Assembly: GCA_026712715.1 (NCBI GenBank)
Contig: JAPOPW010000043.1
Span: forward strand, 1-64,000
DNA length: 64,000 nucleotides
From: Immundisolibacterales bacterium
GTDB taxonomy: Bacteria; Pseudomonadota; Gammaproteobacteria; HK1
Reading direction: 5' to 3'
Shown here in pieces: positions 17,809 to 26,107 of this stretch. A program made the position numbers and the translations under genes. The notes under the pieces are model-generated. The model was not told the DNA's origin. It made no database searches and was given only the letters and a program-made list of their open reading frames with translations. Positions within the stretch are counted from its first letter, which is position 1. Each line of letters starts with the position of its first letter.

Positions 17809-19208
17809 CGCGCCCCCTCCACTTCGTCGCCGATGTCCCAGTAGACGCCGGCCATCACCCCGAGGGCCTCGCGGCACAGCGGGAGGAGGATGTGCTCGTC
17901 GGGGGCATGCTGCAGGCAGGAGGTGTAGGAGTGCGGGATCCAGATCGAAGGAAGACCGAGGATGTCGGTGAAGACGTCGTTGCAGATGGAGCCGCCCATC
18001 TGGGGGATGATCGCGGGCTTCCTGCCGGTCGTTCGCTCGATCGACCGGAGCACCCGGGCCGCCCACGGGTCGTCGAGGTCCGTCCGGCTCGCCGCGAATC
18101 CGGCCGCGTTCTCGGGCGGCGGGGGCAGCACCTCGACGTCCTCGAACCCGTGCTCGTCGAGGTGGCGGCGAAGCGCGGGGACCACGTTCTCGACGTCCGT
18201 CCCCGCGATGTAGCGAAGCTGGCAGTGGGCCCGCGCCAGGGGCTGGATCGCGTTGGCCGGGGCGGCCGGATCGCCCATCACCATCGTGAGCACCGCGAAG
18301 GAGTTCCAGGCGTAGACGTTCTCGGCCGGGGTGAGCCCTGGCTCGCCCCATTCGGGGTCCACCGCCGGGCCGTCCGTACCGCCGTCGAGCTCCACGTCCG
18401 CGAGCGCCATGCGGACCGAGTTCGGAATCGGACCCGGCAGCCATTCCTTGACCTTGATGCGGCCCTTCGGGCCGACGATGGCCCCGATCGCATGGGTGAG
18501 CACCGTCCCGGGGTCCGGCAGCGCGCCGCCCCAGTTCCCGGAGTGGTGGCCGCCCTCGTGGAGGTGGCACAGGAGGTCGAAGTTGATCGCCCCCCGCGCC
18601 CCGAGGGACACCGTGGGCCGATCCCTTCGGACCCGCGGGCCGTCCGAGGCGATGAACGCGTCGGCCGCGAAGGCGTCACGGTTGGCCCGGACCACGTCGT
18701 GCACCCCGGCCGAGCCGTTCTCCTCGCCGGTCTCGATCATGAACTTGGCGTTGAATCCGAGCCGCCCGCGCGTCTCGAGCACGGCGCCGAGGGCCGCCAT
18801 GTTGATGGTGTGCTGGCCCTTGTTGTCGGCCGTGCCGCGCCCGTAGAGCCGGTCGCCCTCGCGCGCCGTCTTCCAGGGTCCGTCGCCCCGGGTCCAGCGC
18901 GCCTCCATCCCGCGGACGGTGTCGCCATGGCCGTAGCCGAGCACGGTCGGGAGCGATTCGTCCTCGATGCGGGTCGCAAGGAGGATGGGGCCGGCCCGCT
19001 CGATCGGGTTGGGATAGACGCGGCACTCGAATTCCATCGCCTCGAAGGCGGGCGCCATCTCCTCGTCGAGGTAGCGGGCGCAGTGGGGCAGCCCTTCGAC
19101 GATCTGGCTCTCGGACGGGATCGCCACCCGGCGGGCGAGGTCCGCCTCGAAGGCGCCGCTGTCGAAGTATTCGGTGGCGCGGGCCATGGCTTCGTCGCGG
19201 CTCGGCAT
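17805..19208 (-). CDS. M20-family metallopeptidase/amidohydrolase
   Basis: The 467-residue protein has the M20 zinc site in order. The His and nearby Asp lie in GYGHGDTV near residue 90, and the bridging Asp in GRGTADNKGQH near residue 125. The Glu pair lies in ETGEENGS near residue 155, followed by IASDG near residue 190 and a C-terminal His in the HSYTSCLQHAPDEH region. M20 enzymes include dipeptidases, carboxypeptidases and N-acyl or carbamoyl amino-acid hydrolases. The gene is coupled by a 4-base overlap to the GGT-like gene downstream, so cleavage of a gamma-glutamyl compound followed by dipeptide or acyl-amino-acid hydrolysis is a reasonable reading. It is transcribed divergently from the enolase-superfamily gene. 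Confidence 0.85.
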   Translation of the reverse strand: MPSRDEAMARATEYFDSGAFEADLARRVAIPSESQIVEGLPHCARYLDEEMAPAFEAMEFECRVYPNPIERAGPILLATRIEDESLPTVLGYGHGDTVRGMEARWTRGDGPWKTAREGDRLYGRGTADNKGQHTINMAALGAVLETRGRLGFNAKFMIETGEENGSAGVHDVVRANRDAFAADAFIASDGPRVRRDRPTVSLGARGAINFDLLCHLHEGGHHSGNWGGALPDPGTVLTHAIGAIVGPKGRIKVKEWLPGPIPNSVRMALADVELDGGTDGPAVDPEWGEPGLTPAENVYAWNSFAVLTMVMGDPAAPANAIQPLARAHCQLRYIAGTDVENVVPALRRHLDEHGFEDVEVLPPPPENAAGFAASRTDLDDPWAARVLRSIERTTGRKPAIIPQMGGSICNDVFTDILGLPSIWIPHSYTSCLQHAPDEHILLPLCREALGVMAGVYWDIGDEVEGAR

Positions 19209-19438
19209 GGGTCCTCTCCTGTTCCTGGTTCCGATCTTCGGGCGGGTCGCGGGCGGCCCGCCGACGGTGCCCCGCGACGGGGCGGGGGCTGCGTGTCGCG
19301 GGGCCGTCCGGCCGCTCGTCGCGGCGCGATTATGGCCGATCGCGGACCGGCCGCGGGCCGCTACACTGGCGCGTCCGACTCTGGCCGCGGCTTCTCGCGG
19401 GGACGGAGGCGGAACCGTGCCCGGAGCCGGAGAAAGAG

Positions 19439-20557
19439 ATGAAGATTGCCCGCGTCGAGACGATCCCCCTCGCCATTCCCCACGACAGCGGCGGCCCGCC
19501 GCCCGCCTGGGGCGGGCGGGCGTGGAACGCGCTCAACATCCTGCTCGTGCGGGTCGAGGACGAGGAGGGCGCGGTCGGCTGGGGCGAGGCGTTCAGCTAC
19601 AACTGCATGCCGGCGGTCCGGGCGATGCTCGACCAGAGCGTCGCCCCGGTGGTGGTCGGCCGGGACGCGACCGACATCGCCGCCCTCATGCGCGAGCTCC
19701 AGCAGGCCATGCACCTCTTCGGCCGCTACGGCATCACCATCTTCGCCCTCTCGGGGATCGACATCGCGCTCTGGGACCTCAACGCGAAGCGGGCCGGGAT
19801 GCCGCTCGGGCAGCTCCTCGGCGGGCCCGCCTCCCCGCCCCTCGTTCCGGGGTACGCGAGTCTCCTCAAGTACCGCGACCCCGGCCTCGTCGCGGAGAAC
19901 GTGGCCAAGGCCCTCGCGGAGGGCTATCCGGCCATCAAGCTCCACGAGACGGAGGAGCCCGAGGTCGCCGCGGCGCGCGAGGCGATGGGCGAGGGAGTCC
20001 CCCTTTGCGTGGACACGAACTGTCCGTGGACGCCGGCCGAGGCGCGCGAGATGGCGCTCCGCCTCCGGGACTACGACCTCCACTGGCTCGAGGAGCCGAT
20101 CTTCCCGCCCGAGGACTTCGAGGCCCTCGCACGGCTTCAGCGCGAGTCGGGGGTCGACCTCGCGTGCGGCGAGAACGCGTGCACCGCCTTCGAGTTCCGG
20201 AGCATGCTGGACGCGGGCGCGGTCCGCTACCCGCAGCCGAGCGTGACCAAGGTGGGCGGGGTCACCGAGTTCCGCAAGGTGATCGCGCTCGCGGAGGCGC
20301 GGGGGGTGACCGTGATGCCCCACTCTCCCTACTTCGGGCCGGGCTGGCTCGCGACCCTGCAGCTCCTCGCCGCCATGCCCCTCACCGGGCGCCCGGGAGG
20401 AAGCTGGACGGAGCGCTTCTACACCCGGCTCGAGGCGACGCTCTATCCGGGCTTCGTCTCCCCGGTCGAAGGCGGCCGGTTCCGGGTGCCGACCGGCCCC
20501 GGTCTCGGGGCCGAGCCGGACCCCGAGGTCATCCGCGACTATCGCGTGTCCGACTGA
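19439..20557 (+). CDS. Mandelate racemase/muconate lactonizing enzyme family protein
   Basis: This 372-residue enolase-superfamily enzyme probably acts on a carboxylate such as a sugar acid or amino-acid derivative. The metal ligands appear in order: Asp in CVDTNCPW near residue 195, Glu in WLEEPI near 221 and Glu in CGENAC near 247. The catalytic strand that usually reads KxK reads KLH (AIKLHE, near residue 164). The later strand where the MR group has an Asp reads QPSVTKVGG, while a His is present in MPHSPY near 298. The set therefore does not match muconate lactonizing enzyme or classic mandelate racemase exactly. ATG at 19439 follows an AGAAAGAG ribosome site. The function is unassigned. 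Confidence 0.8.
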   Translation: MKIARVETIPLAIPHDSGGPPPAWGGRAWNALNILLVRVEDEEGAVGWGEAFSYNCMPAVRAMLDQSVAPVVVGRDATDIAALMRELQQAMHLFGRYGITIFALSGIDIALWDLNAKRAGMPLGQLLGGPASPPLVPGYASLLKYRDPGLVAENVAKALAEGYPAIKLHETEEPEVAAAREAMGEGVPLCVDTNCPWTPAEAREMALRLRDYDLHWLEEPIFPPEDFEALARLQRESGVDLACGENACTAFEFRSMLDAGAVRYPQPSVTKVGGVTEFRKVIALAEARGVTVMPHSPYFGPGWLATLQLLAAMPLTGRPGGSWTERFYTRLEATLYPGFVSPVEGGRFRVPTGPGLGAEPDPEVIRDYRVSD

Positions 20558-20578
20558 CGCGCGGTTGCGGCGCCCACG

Positions 20579-20612
20579 CCGGCGCCGGCACCGGCACCGG
20601 CACCGGCGCGGG
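20579..20612 (+). repeat. Short GC-rich hexanucleotide repeat (CCGGCA)n
   Basis: About 34 bases are built on the unit CCGGCA (three near-perfect copies flanked by CCGGCG) directly after the stop of the enolase-superfamily gene. It has no obvious function. Similar sequence occurs inside the 5-oxoprolinase-type gene near 28590. Confidence 0.5.
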
Positions 20613-20719
20613 CATCGATTCGGAGCACCGGGCGCGTCCGTTCGGGGCGACGCGAGGCCCCGGCGCGTCCGATCCCGCGTTTCGCCACTTCAGTCGCATC
20701 GGCCTCGCCGGGTCGCCGG

Positions 20720-20744
20720 GTCGCAGTATTGTCGCTCATGCGAC
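20720..20744. promoter_or_regulatory. Inverted repeat upstream of catalase
   Basis: GTCGCA (20720-20725) and TGCGAC (20739-20744) form perfect arms separated by 13 bases, about 105 bases upstream of the catalase start. The spacing suits a dimeric regulator such as a LysR/OxyR or Fur-like protein, but the sequence matches no consensus I can name. Confidence 0.25.
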
Positions 20745-20848
20745 CTCCCATGGCGCCCGCGGGACGGGTCCCTCGCAGGGGCGGGGGAGCGCGTATAGGT
20801 TCCGTGGTCGAACCCATCGGAAACCGACCCACGGCTCGGGAGCGCATC

Positions 20849-22303
20849 ATGAACACGATGACGACGAGTGCCGGCGCACCGGTCGCCGACAACCGGAACA
20901 GCCTGACCGCGGGACCCCGCGGCCCGGTCCTCCTCCAGGACTACCAGCTCATCGAGAAGCTCGCCCACCAGAACCGCGAGCGGATCCCCGAGCGGGTCGT
21001 GCACGCGAAGGGGTGGGGCGCGTTCGGAACCCTCCGGATCACCAACGACGTCACGAGGTACACGCGCGCCGGCCTGTTCTCCGAGGTCGGCAAGGAAACG
21101 CCCCTGCTGGTGCGCTTCTCCACCGTGGCCGGCGAATCGGGCGCCGCGGATGCGGAGCGCGACGTGCGCGGTTTCGCGGTCAAGTTCTACACCGAAGAGG
21201 GAAACTGGGACCTCGTGGGGAACAACACCCCCGTCTTCTTCATCCGCGACCCGCTCAAGTTTCCGGACTTCATCCGGTCCCAGAAGCGCCACCCGCGCAC
21301 CAATATCCGTTCGCCGGCCGCGATGTGGGACTTCTGGTCGCTGTCGCCCGAGTCCCTGCACCAGGTCACGATCCTGATGTCCGACCGGGGGTTGCCGGTC
21401 GCCCCGATGTACATGAACGGCTACGGATCGCATGCGTTCAGCTTCTGGAACCGGGCCGGGGAGCGCTTCTGGGTCAAGTTCCACCTCAAGACCCGCCAGG
21501 GGCACCGGCACCATACGAACCGGGAGGCCGCCGCGGTGATTGGCGGATCGCGGGAGTCCTACCAGGAGGCGCTCTTCGGCGCGATCGAGCGGGGCGAGTT
21601 TCCCCGGTGGACGATGCACGTCCAGATCATGTCGGAGGAAGCCGCCGCGAAGTCGCCCTTCAACCCCTTCGACCTCACCAAGGTCTGGCCGCACGCCGAC
21701 TACCCGTTGATCGAAGTCGGGGAGATGGAGCTCAACCGCAACCCCGACAACTACTTCTCCGAGGTGGAGCAGGCTGCGTTCAGTCCGTCGAACGTGGTGC
21801 CCGGCATCGGGTTCAGTCCCGACAAGGTGCTGCAGGCCCGGTTGTTCGCCTACCCCGATGCGCACCGCTACCGGCTCGGGACCCACTACGAGGCGCTGCC
21901 CGTCAACCAGCCCCGGTGTCCGGTGCGGCACTACCACAAGGATGGTGCGATGCGGTTCTTCGCGAACGATTGCGGCAATCCCGACGCGTACTACGAGCCG
22001 AACTCCTTCGGCGGTCCGGTCGCGAATTCGGACTGCCGGGAACCGTCCCTGGCGCTGTCGGGGGACGCCGGCCGCCACGATGACCGGCACGGCAACGACG
22101 ACTACAGCCAGGTCCGCGCCCTGTTCGAGCTCTTCGACGACGCCGAGCGGCAGCGCCTGTTCTCCAACATCGCCGAAGCGATGAAGGGGGTTTCGCCGGA
22201 CATCGTGTGGCGGCAGCTCGCGCACTTTCGCCGCGTGCACCCGGCCTACGCGGAAGGGGTGGCCGGCGCCCTGGAGCAGCCGCTGGAGACGGCGGCGGAC
22301 TGA
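20849..22303 (+). CDS. Monofunctional heme catalase, small-subunit type
   Basis: The 484-residue catalase breaks down hydrogen peroxide. The distal His is at residue 52 ([12 protein letters not shown]), the distal Asn near 125 ([14 protein letters not shown]) and the heme-ligand Tyr near 335 ([14 protein letters not shown]). The size and lack of a C-terminal flavodoxin-like domain make it a small-subunit (clade 3-like) enzyme that binds NADPH in other bacteria. The ATG at 20849 gives a family-like N-terminus; earlier frame positions are unlike catalase. It stands alone between the enolase-superfamily gene and a PhyH gene, with about 290 bases upstream that may carry its control sites. Confidence 0.95.
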   Translation: MNTMTTSAGAPVADNRNSLTAGPRGPVLLQDYQLIEKLAHQNRERIPERVVHAKGWGAFGTLRITNDVTRYTRAGLFSEVGKETPLLVRFSTVAGESGAADAERDVRGFAVKFYTEEGNWDLVGNNTPVFFIRDPLKFPDFIRSQKRHPRTNIRSPAAMWDFWSLSPESLHQVTILMSDRGLPVAPMYMNGYGSHAFSFWNRAGERFWVKFHLKTRQGHRHHTNREAAAVIGGSRESYQEALFGAIERGEFPRWTMHVQIMSEEAAAKSPFNPFDLTKVWPHADYPLIEVGEMELNRNPDNYFSEVEQAAFSPSNVVPGIGFSPDKVLQARLFAYPDAHRYRLGTHYEALPVNQPRCPVRHYHKDGAMRFFANDCGNPDAYYEPNSFGGPVANSDCREPSLALSGDAGRHDDRHGNDDYSQVRALFELFDDAERQRLFSNIAEAMKGVSPDIVWRQLAHFRRVHPAYAEGVAGALEQPLETAAD

Positions 22304-22646
22304 ACGGCACCGGCGGCGCCGGAGAGCGTCGGCGGACCGGGGGGCGGAGCCGCATCCCCGGGCCGCCGGGTGGCGGTCTGCCCGGACTCCCGAATCGAGA
22401 CCGGCGGCTCTTCTTCGGCCGACGGAAGCCGTCGTCCCGGCCGGGGTTGCGGGCAGGTTCCCGGCGCGTTCCGGCTGACCGATCCGGGAGCGGGCCGGTC
22501 CATCGCATTCGCTGGTAGTATCGGCGGCCAACCGGGCGTGCCGCACCCGGCCGGCCCCGGTCGCCGGCCGGTGGACGGGATGGCGGTTCGGTTCTCGTCC
22601 GCGGCGGGGACGGGCGCGGGATTCAGGCAGCGGAGCCGGTCGACTC
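22304..22646 (+). promoter_or_regulatory. Leader region of the first PhyH gene
   Basis: This 343-base gap has no gene. It contains an extended -10 box TGGTAGTAT (22513-22521) 125 bases before the GTG at 22647, without a recognisable -35. The 11-mer GGGCGTGCCGC at 22534-22544 recurs in the leader of the other PhyH gene (44672-44682). The long leader could fold, but I recognise no known riboswitch. Confidence 0.3.
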
Positions 22647-23510
22647 GTGGAGACTTCATCTTTCGCCAGCCGGTTCGGGGCGGATGCCGGAGGTGCGGGC
22701 AGTCCTGTTCCGGAACGCGACGTCGAGGCGTACCAGGCGCGCGGGGTCGTCGTGCTGCGCGGCGCGTTCCGGGACTGGGTCGAGACGCTCCGGTCCGGCG
22801 TCGCGGCGGTGATGGCCGACCCGAGCCCCTTCGAGCGGACCGTCCGGCCGGACGACGGGAGCCCTCCCTTCTTCCAGGACTACTGCAACTGGGACCGCAT
22901 CGAGGGGTTTCGCCGGTTCGTGTTCGAAAGCCCGGCCGGCGCGATCGCGGCCGCCCTGATGCGCTCCGCCCAGGCCCGCTTCTTCCACGAGCACGTCCTC
23001 GTCAAGGAGCCGGGCACGACGGTCGAGACGCCCTGGCACCACGATCAGCCCTACTACTGCATGGCGGGCGAGAAGACCGTGAGCCTCTGGGTCGCGCTCG
23101 ATCCGGTCGCGCGCGAGACCTCCGTCGAGTACGTGGGGGGGTCGCACCGCTGGGGGCGGACCTTCCGGCCGATGCGCTTCAACGGCACCGACCTCTTTGT
23201 GGATGACCGGAGCGAACGGGTGCCGGACATCTCCGCAAGGCGGGACGAATACGATCTCGCGGGTTGGGAGATGGAGCCCGGAGACGCGGTCGCGTTCAGC
23301 TTCCGCACCCTGCACGGGGCGCCCGGGAACGTGTCGGAGTCGGTGCGGCGCCGGGCGTTCACGGCCCGCTTCGTGGGCGACGACGCGGTGTTCCGGGACC
23401 TCGGCGGGCTCGGATCGCCGCCGTTCCGCGACCTCGGCCTCCGCGACGGCGAGCCGCTCGCGGGACCCGCGTTCCCGGTCGTCCATCCCGGGGCGCCGAC
23501 CGGAACCTGA
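22647..23510 (+). CDS. Phytanoyl-CoA dioxygenase (PhyH) family oxygenase
   Basis: The 287-residue Fe(II)/2-oxoglutarate-dependent oxygenase has the metal triad HxD in TPWHHDQPYY near residue 130 and a distal His in RTLHGAPGN near residue 220. The 2-oxoglutarate-binding Arg lies in RRRAFTARF shortly after. The family hydroxylates acyl-CoAs, ectoine, small acids and natural products; the substrate here is unknown. GTG at 22647 is the only reasonable start before the conserved VEAYQARGVVVLRG. It is unlike the second PhyH protein of the window (265 residues) outside the metal site, so the two are not recent duplicates. Confidence 0.85.
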   Translation: METSSFASRFGADAGGAGSPVPERDVEAYQARGVVVLRGAFRDWVETLRSGVAAVMADPSPFERTVRPDDGSPPFFQDYCNWDRIEGFRRFVFESPAGAIAAALMRSAQARFFHEHVLVKEPGTTVETPWHHDQPYYCMAGEKTVSLWVALDPVARETSVEYVGGSHRWGRTFRPMRFNGTDLFVDDRSERVPDISARRDEYDLAGWEMEPGDAVAFSFRTLHGAPGNVSESVRRRAFTARFVGDDAVFRDLGGLGSPPFRDLGLRDGEPLAGPAFPVVHPGAPTGT

Positions 23511-23595
23511 TTGCGATGCGCCGCGGCCGGCGCGTCGCGGTGGCGCGTCGCCGCGTTCGCTCCCCGCCGTCGCCGCCGCCGTCGTGCGGAAGCGC

Positions 23596-24795
23596 TCAGC
23601 TTCCGCGGCGAGGGTCCCGGTCGAGGTGCCGGGCCCGGGTGAGCGCCCCGTCCCCGAAGCGCTTGCGCAGCGCGTCGACCGTCCGGTCGAGCCGTTCGTC
23701 GTGCGCCCCGGAGGGAGCTTCGAAGAGATCGAGCTGTCGCTGCTCTTCCCCGTCCTCCTCGCAAAGGTCGAAACCTGCGACCCCGACGAGACGAACCGGC
23801 ACGCCGAGGTCGAATTCGTGGAGCAGCGCCTCGGCCGCCTCCACGACCGGGCGCGTCCCCCGGGTCGGGCTCGCGAGGAGGGTCTGGCGGGTGTGGAGCC
23901 GGAAGTCGGCGGTGCGCAGCTTCACCCGCACGCCCCGCGCCGCGACTCCTTCGTCCCGCAGCCGGCGCGCGACGGTGTCCGCCGCCCGCAACAGCCAGGG
24001 CCGGATCGCCGCCTCGCCGACGATATCCGTATCGAGAGTGTTCTCCGAGCCGATGCTCTTGGCCTCCCGCTCGGGAACCACCTCCCTTGGGTCGCGCCCG
24101 TTGGCGAGCGCATGCAGGTGGGCGCCGAGGCTGCCGCCGAGCCATCCTTCCAGGGTATCGCGCGAGGCGGCGGCGACATCGCCGATCGTGCCGACCCCGT
24201 GCGCCTCGAGGCGTTCGCGGGTGCGCGGCCCCACCCCCCAGAGCCGGTCGATCGCCAAGGGGTGGAGAAAGCCGGTCACTTCCCCGGGAGGGACGACGGT
24301 CAGCCCGTCGGGCTTTCCGTGGTCGCTCGCGACCTTCGCCACGTACTTGGTGGTGGACACGCCGACGGAAACGGTGAGCCGCGTAGCCTCGAGGACGGCG
24401 CGGCGCACCGCCTCGCCCATTTCCCGCGGTTCGCCGAAGAGCGTCTCGCAGCCCGTCATGTCGACGAACGCCTCGTCGACGCTGAGCGGCTCGACGAGCG
24501 GCGAGAAGGACCCGAGGGTCCGCATCACCACCCGGGAGATCTCGCGGTAGCGCTCGAAGCGCGGTGGGAGCACGATCGCGTGCGGGCAGCGTCGGCGCGC
24601 CACCGCCATCGGCATCGCGCTCCCCACCCGGTACGGCCGCGCCTCGTAGCTCGCGGTCGAGACCACCCCCCTCGGCCCGGTCCCGCCGATGAGCAGCGCC
24701 CGGCCGCGCAGCTCCGGCCGGTCGAGCTGCTCCACTGCGGCGAAGAACGCGTCCATGTCCGCGTGCAGGATGATGCGCGGCCAGCCGGAAACCAT
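23596..24795 (-). CDS. dinB: DNA polymerase IV (Y-family translesion polymerase)
   Basis: The 399-residue protein has Y-family active-site motifs: ILHADMDAFFAAVEQ at residue 9 with the catalytic Asp, and YEARPYRVGSAMPM near residue 48. The second acidic pair is in LSVDEAFVDMT near residue 104, and the helix-hairpin-helix (LWGVGPRTRERL) near residue 180. Near the C-terminus QRQLDLF fits the beta-clamp binding motif. It copies past damaged bases with low fidelity and is usually induced by the SOS response. ATG at 24795 (MVSGWPRI) is chosen because the frame extension to 24885 is not protein-like. It is divergent from the SDR gene across a 124-base gap that carries a direct repeat. Confidence 0.95.
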   Translation of the reverse strand: MVSGWPRIILHADMDAFFAAVEQLDRPELRGRALLIGGTGPRGVVSTASYEARPYRVGSAMPMAVARRRCPHAIVLPPRFERYREISRVVMRTLGSFSPLVEPLSVDEAFVDMTGCETLFGEPREMGEAVRRAVLEATRLTVSVGVSTTKYVAKVASDHGKPDGLTVVPPGEVTGFLHPLAIDRLWGVGPRTRERLEAHGVGTIGDVAAASRDTLEGWLGGSLGAHLHALANGRDPREVVPEREAKSIGSENTLDTDIVGEAAIRPWLLRAADTVARRLRDEGVAARGVRVKLRTADFRLHTRQTLLASPTRGTRPVVEAAEALLHEFDLGVPVRLVGVAGFDLCEEDGEEQRQLDLFEAPSGAHDERLDRTVDALRKRFGDGALTRARHLDRDPRRGS

Positions 24796-24816
24796 GGGCG
24801 GATGGTGGTACGGACT

Positions 24817-24840
24817 GGAACGATGATAGCCCGGAACGAT
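24817..24840. promoter_or_regulatory. 8-bp direct repeat upstream of dinB
   Basis: GGAACGAT occurs at 24817-24824 and again at 24833-24840, a 16-base period, 22 bases upstream of the polymerase IV start. The core GAAC repeat recalls LexA sites of some bacteria (GAAC-N7-GAAC on this strand), but the spacing is 12 rather than 7, so a different repressor or a chance match is possible. Confidence 0.3.
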
Positions 24841-24919
24841 CGGCGATCTTTCCCGACTGGTTCCCCGCGCCGCGATTCGTGGCACGATGGGACGGGAACT
24901 TCAATCGGAGGAGCGACCC

Positions 24920-25648
24920 GTGGCCAACCCGTTCACCCTCGAAGGCTTGCGCATCGCGATCACCGGCGCGGGCGGCGGCATCGGATCGACGGCCGCGCGC
25001 CTTGCCGCCGGCCTCGGCGCCGATGTCATGGTCTCGGACCTCGCGGTGCCCGAAGCGGTCGCCGAGTCCGTCCGCGAGCGCGGCCGGTTGTCGCAGGCCG
25101 CCGCCCTCGACGTGACCGACCGCGCGGCGGTCGAAGCCTGGGCTGAATCCTGCGGGGCGGTGGACGCCCTCATCGACTGCGCGGCCATCTGTCCCTTCGA
25201 CGACTGGACCGAAGCGGGCTGGGACGAGGTGGCGGAGCGGGTGTTCGACATCAACCTGCACGGGCCCCTCCATCTCGTGCGCGCGTTCATGGGCTCGATG
25301 GCCGAGCGGGGGGGCGGGCGGATCGCGCTCGTGGGGTCGATCGCGGGCCGCATCGGCGGCCTGGTCTCCGCCCCCCACTACGTCATGAGCAAGGGGGCGA
25401 TCCACAGCTTCGTGCGGTGGTGCTCGCGCCGGGGCGCGCCGCACAACGTCCTCGTGAACGCGGTGGCGCCGGGGCCGGTCCGGACCCCGATGACCGCGAG
25501 CCAGACCTTCGATACCTCCTACTTCCCGCTCGCGCGAATGGCCGAGGCGGAGGAAATCGCGGGCCCGCTCGTCTTCCTCGTCTCCCCGGCCGCGAGCTAC
25601 GTGAGCGGCGCGGTCCTCGACATCAACGGGGCCATGCACTTCAGCTAG
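24920..25648 (+). CDS. Short-chain dehydrogenase/reductase (SDR)
   Basis: The 242-residue classical SDR has the coenzyme motif TGAGGGIGSTAAR near residue 14. A degenerate NAG-type motif (IDCAAICPFDDW) lies near residue 88, the catalytic Ser in ALVGSIAGR near residue 137 and the YxxxK pair in HYVMSKGAIH near residue 155. APGPVRTPM follows. It oxidises or reduces a hydroxyl or keto substrate with NAD(P). GTG at 24920 has a strong ribosome site (GGAGGAG, 7 bases upstream) and places the Rossmann motif at the normal distance from the N-terminus. The substrate is not deducible. Confidence 0.88.
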   Translation: MANPFTLEGLRIAITGAGGGIGSTAARLAAGLGADVMVSDLAVPEAVAESVRERGRLSQAAALDVTDRAAVEAWAESCGAVDALIDCAAICPFDDWTEAGWDEVAERVFDINLHGPLHLVRAFMGSMAERGGGRIALVGSIAGRIGGLVSAPHYVMSKGAIHSFVRWCSRRGAPHNVLVNAVAPGPVRTPMTASQTFDTSYFPLARMAEAEEIAGPLVFLVSPAASYVSGAVLDINGAMHFS

Positions 25649-25766
25649 CTCCGCGACCGTCGGGGTCGATGCGGCCCGGCTCGCCGACGGCTTCCGGGCC
25701 GCGCCCGAATATTCGACGAGTAGTATCATCGGCTGGAGTCAGGCAGTCGACGATGGCGAGCACGAC

Positions 25767-25973
25767 ATGAGTACGATGAACAGCGAGGTATACGCCGCGC
25801 TCATCGAGGCCGGCGCCACCGAGGACAAGGCCCGCGAAGCGGCCAAGTCCGTCGCCCAATATGACACCGACATCGCCGAGATGAAGGCCAGCCTGCTCCT
25901 GCTCAAGTGGATGGTCGGTTTCAATCTTGCGTTCTCCGCCGCCATCTTGTGGCGGATACTCGCGCTCGACTGA
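25767..25973 (+). CDS. Small coiled-coil/membrane protein
   Basis: The 68-residue protein has a charged helical N-terminal half (EAGATEDKAREAAKSVAQYD) and a hydrophobic helix from about residue 45 to 65 (LLKWMVGFNLAFSAAILWRIL). The layout, a short coiled coil before a C-terminal membrane anchor, resembles the small DUF1640/CCDC90-like proteins of Pseudomonadota, often annotated as hypothetical. ATG at 25767 is good; the preceding TAGTAT box (25721-25726) may be its -10. The function is unknown. Confidence 0.6.
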   Translation: MSTMNSEVYAALIEAGATEDKAREAAKSVAQYDTDIAEMKASLLLLKWMVGFNLAFSAAILWRILALD

Positions 25974-26107
25974 GTGATGGCCGGGGCAGGCGCCTCCCGG
26001 CTCGACCCTTTCCGGCACACATTTCTCGCCACCTTCGAATGCCGCCGCTTGCACGCCGGAGTGCGCGGCGACCTTTCATTCATCGAACTTGTCCGGGGAG
26101 CTGAGCG

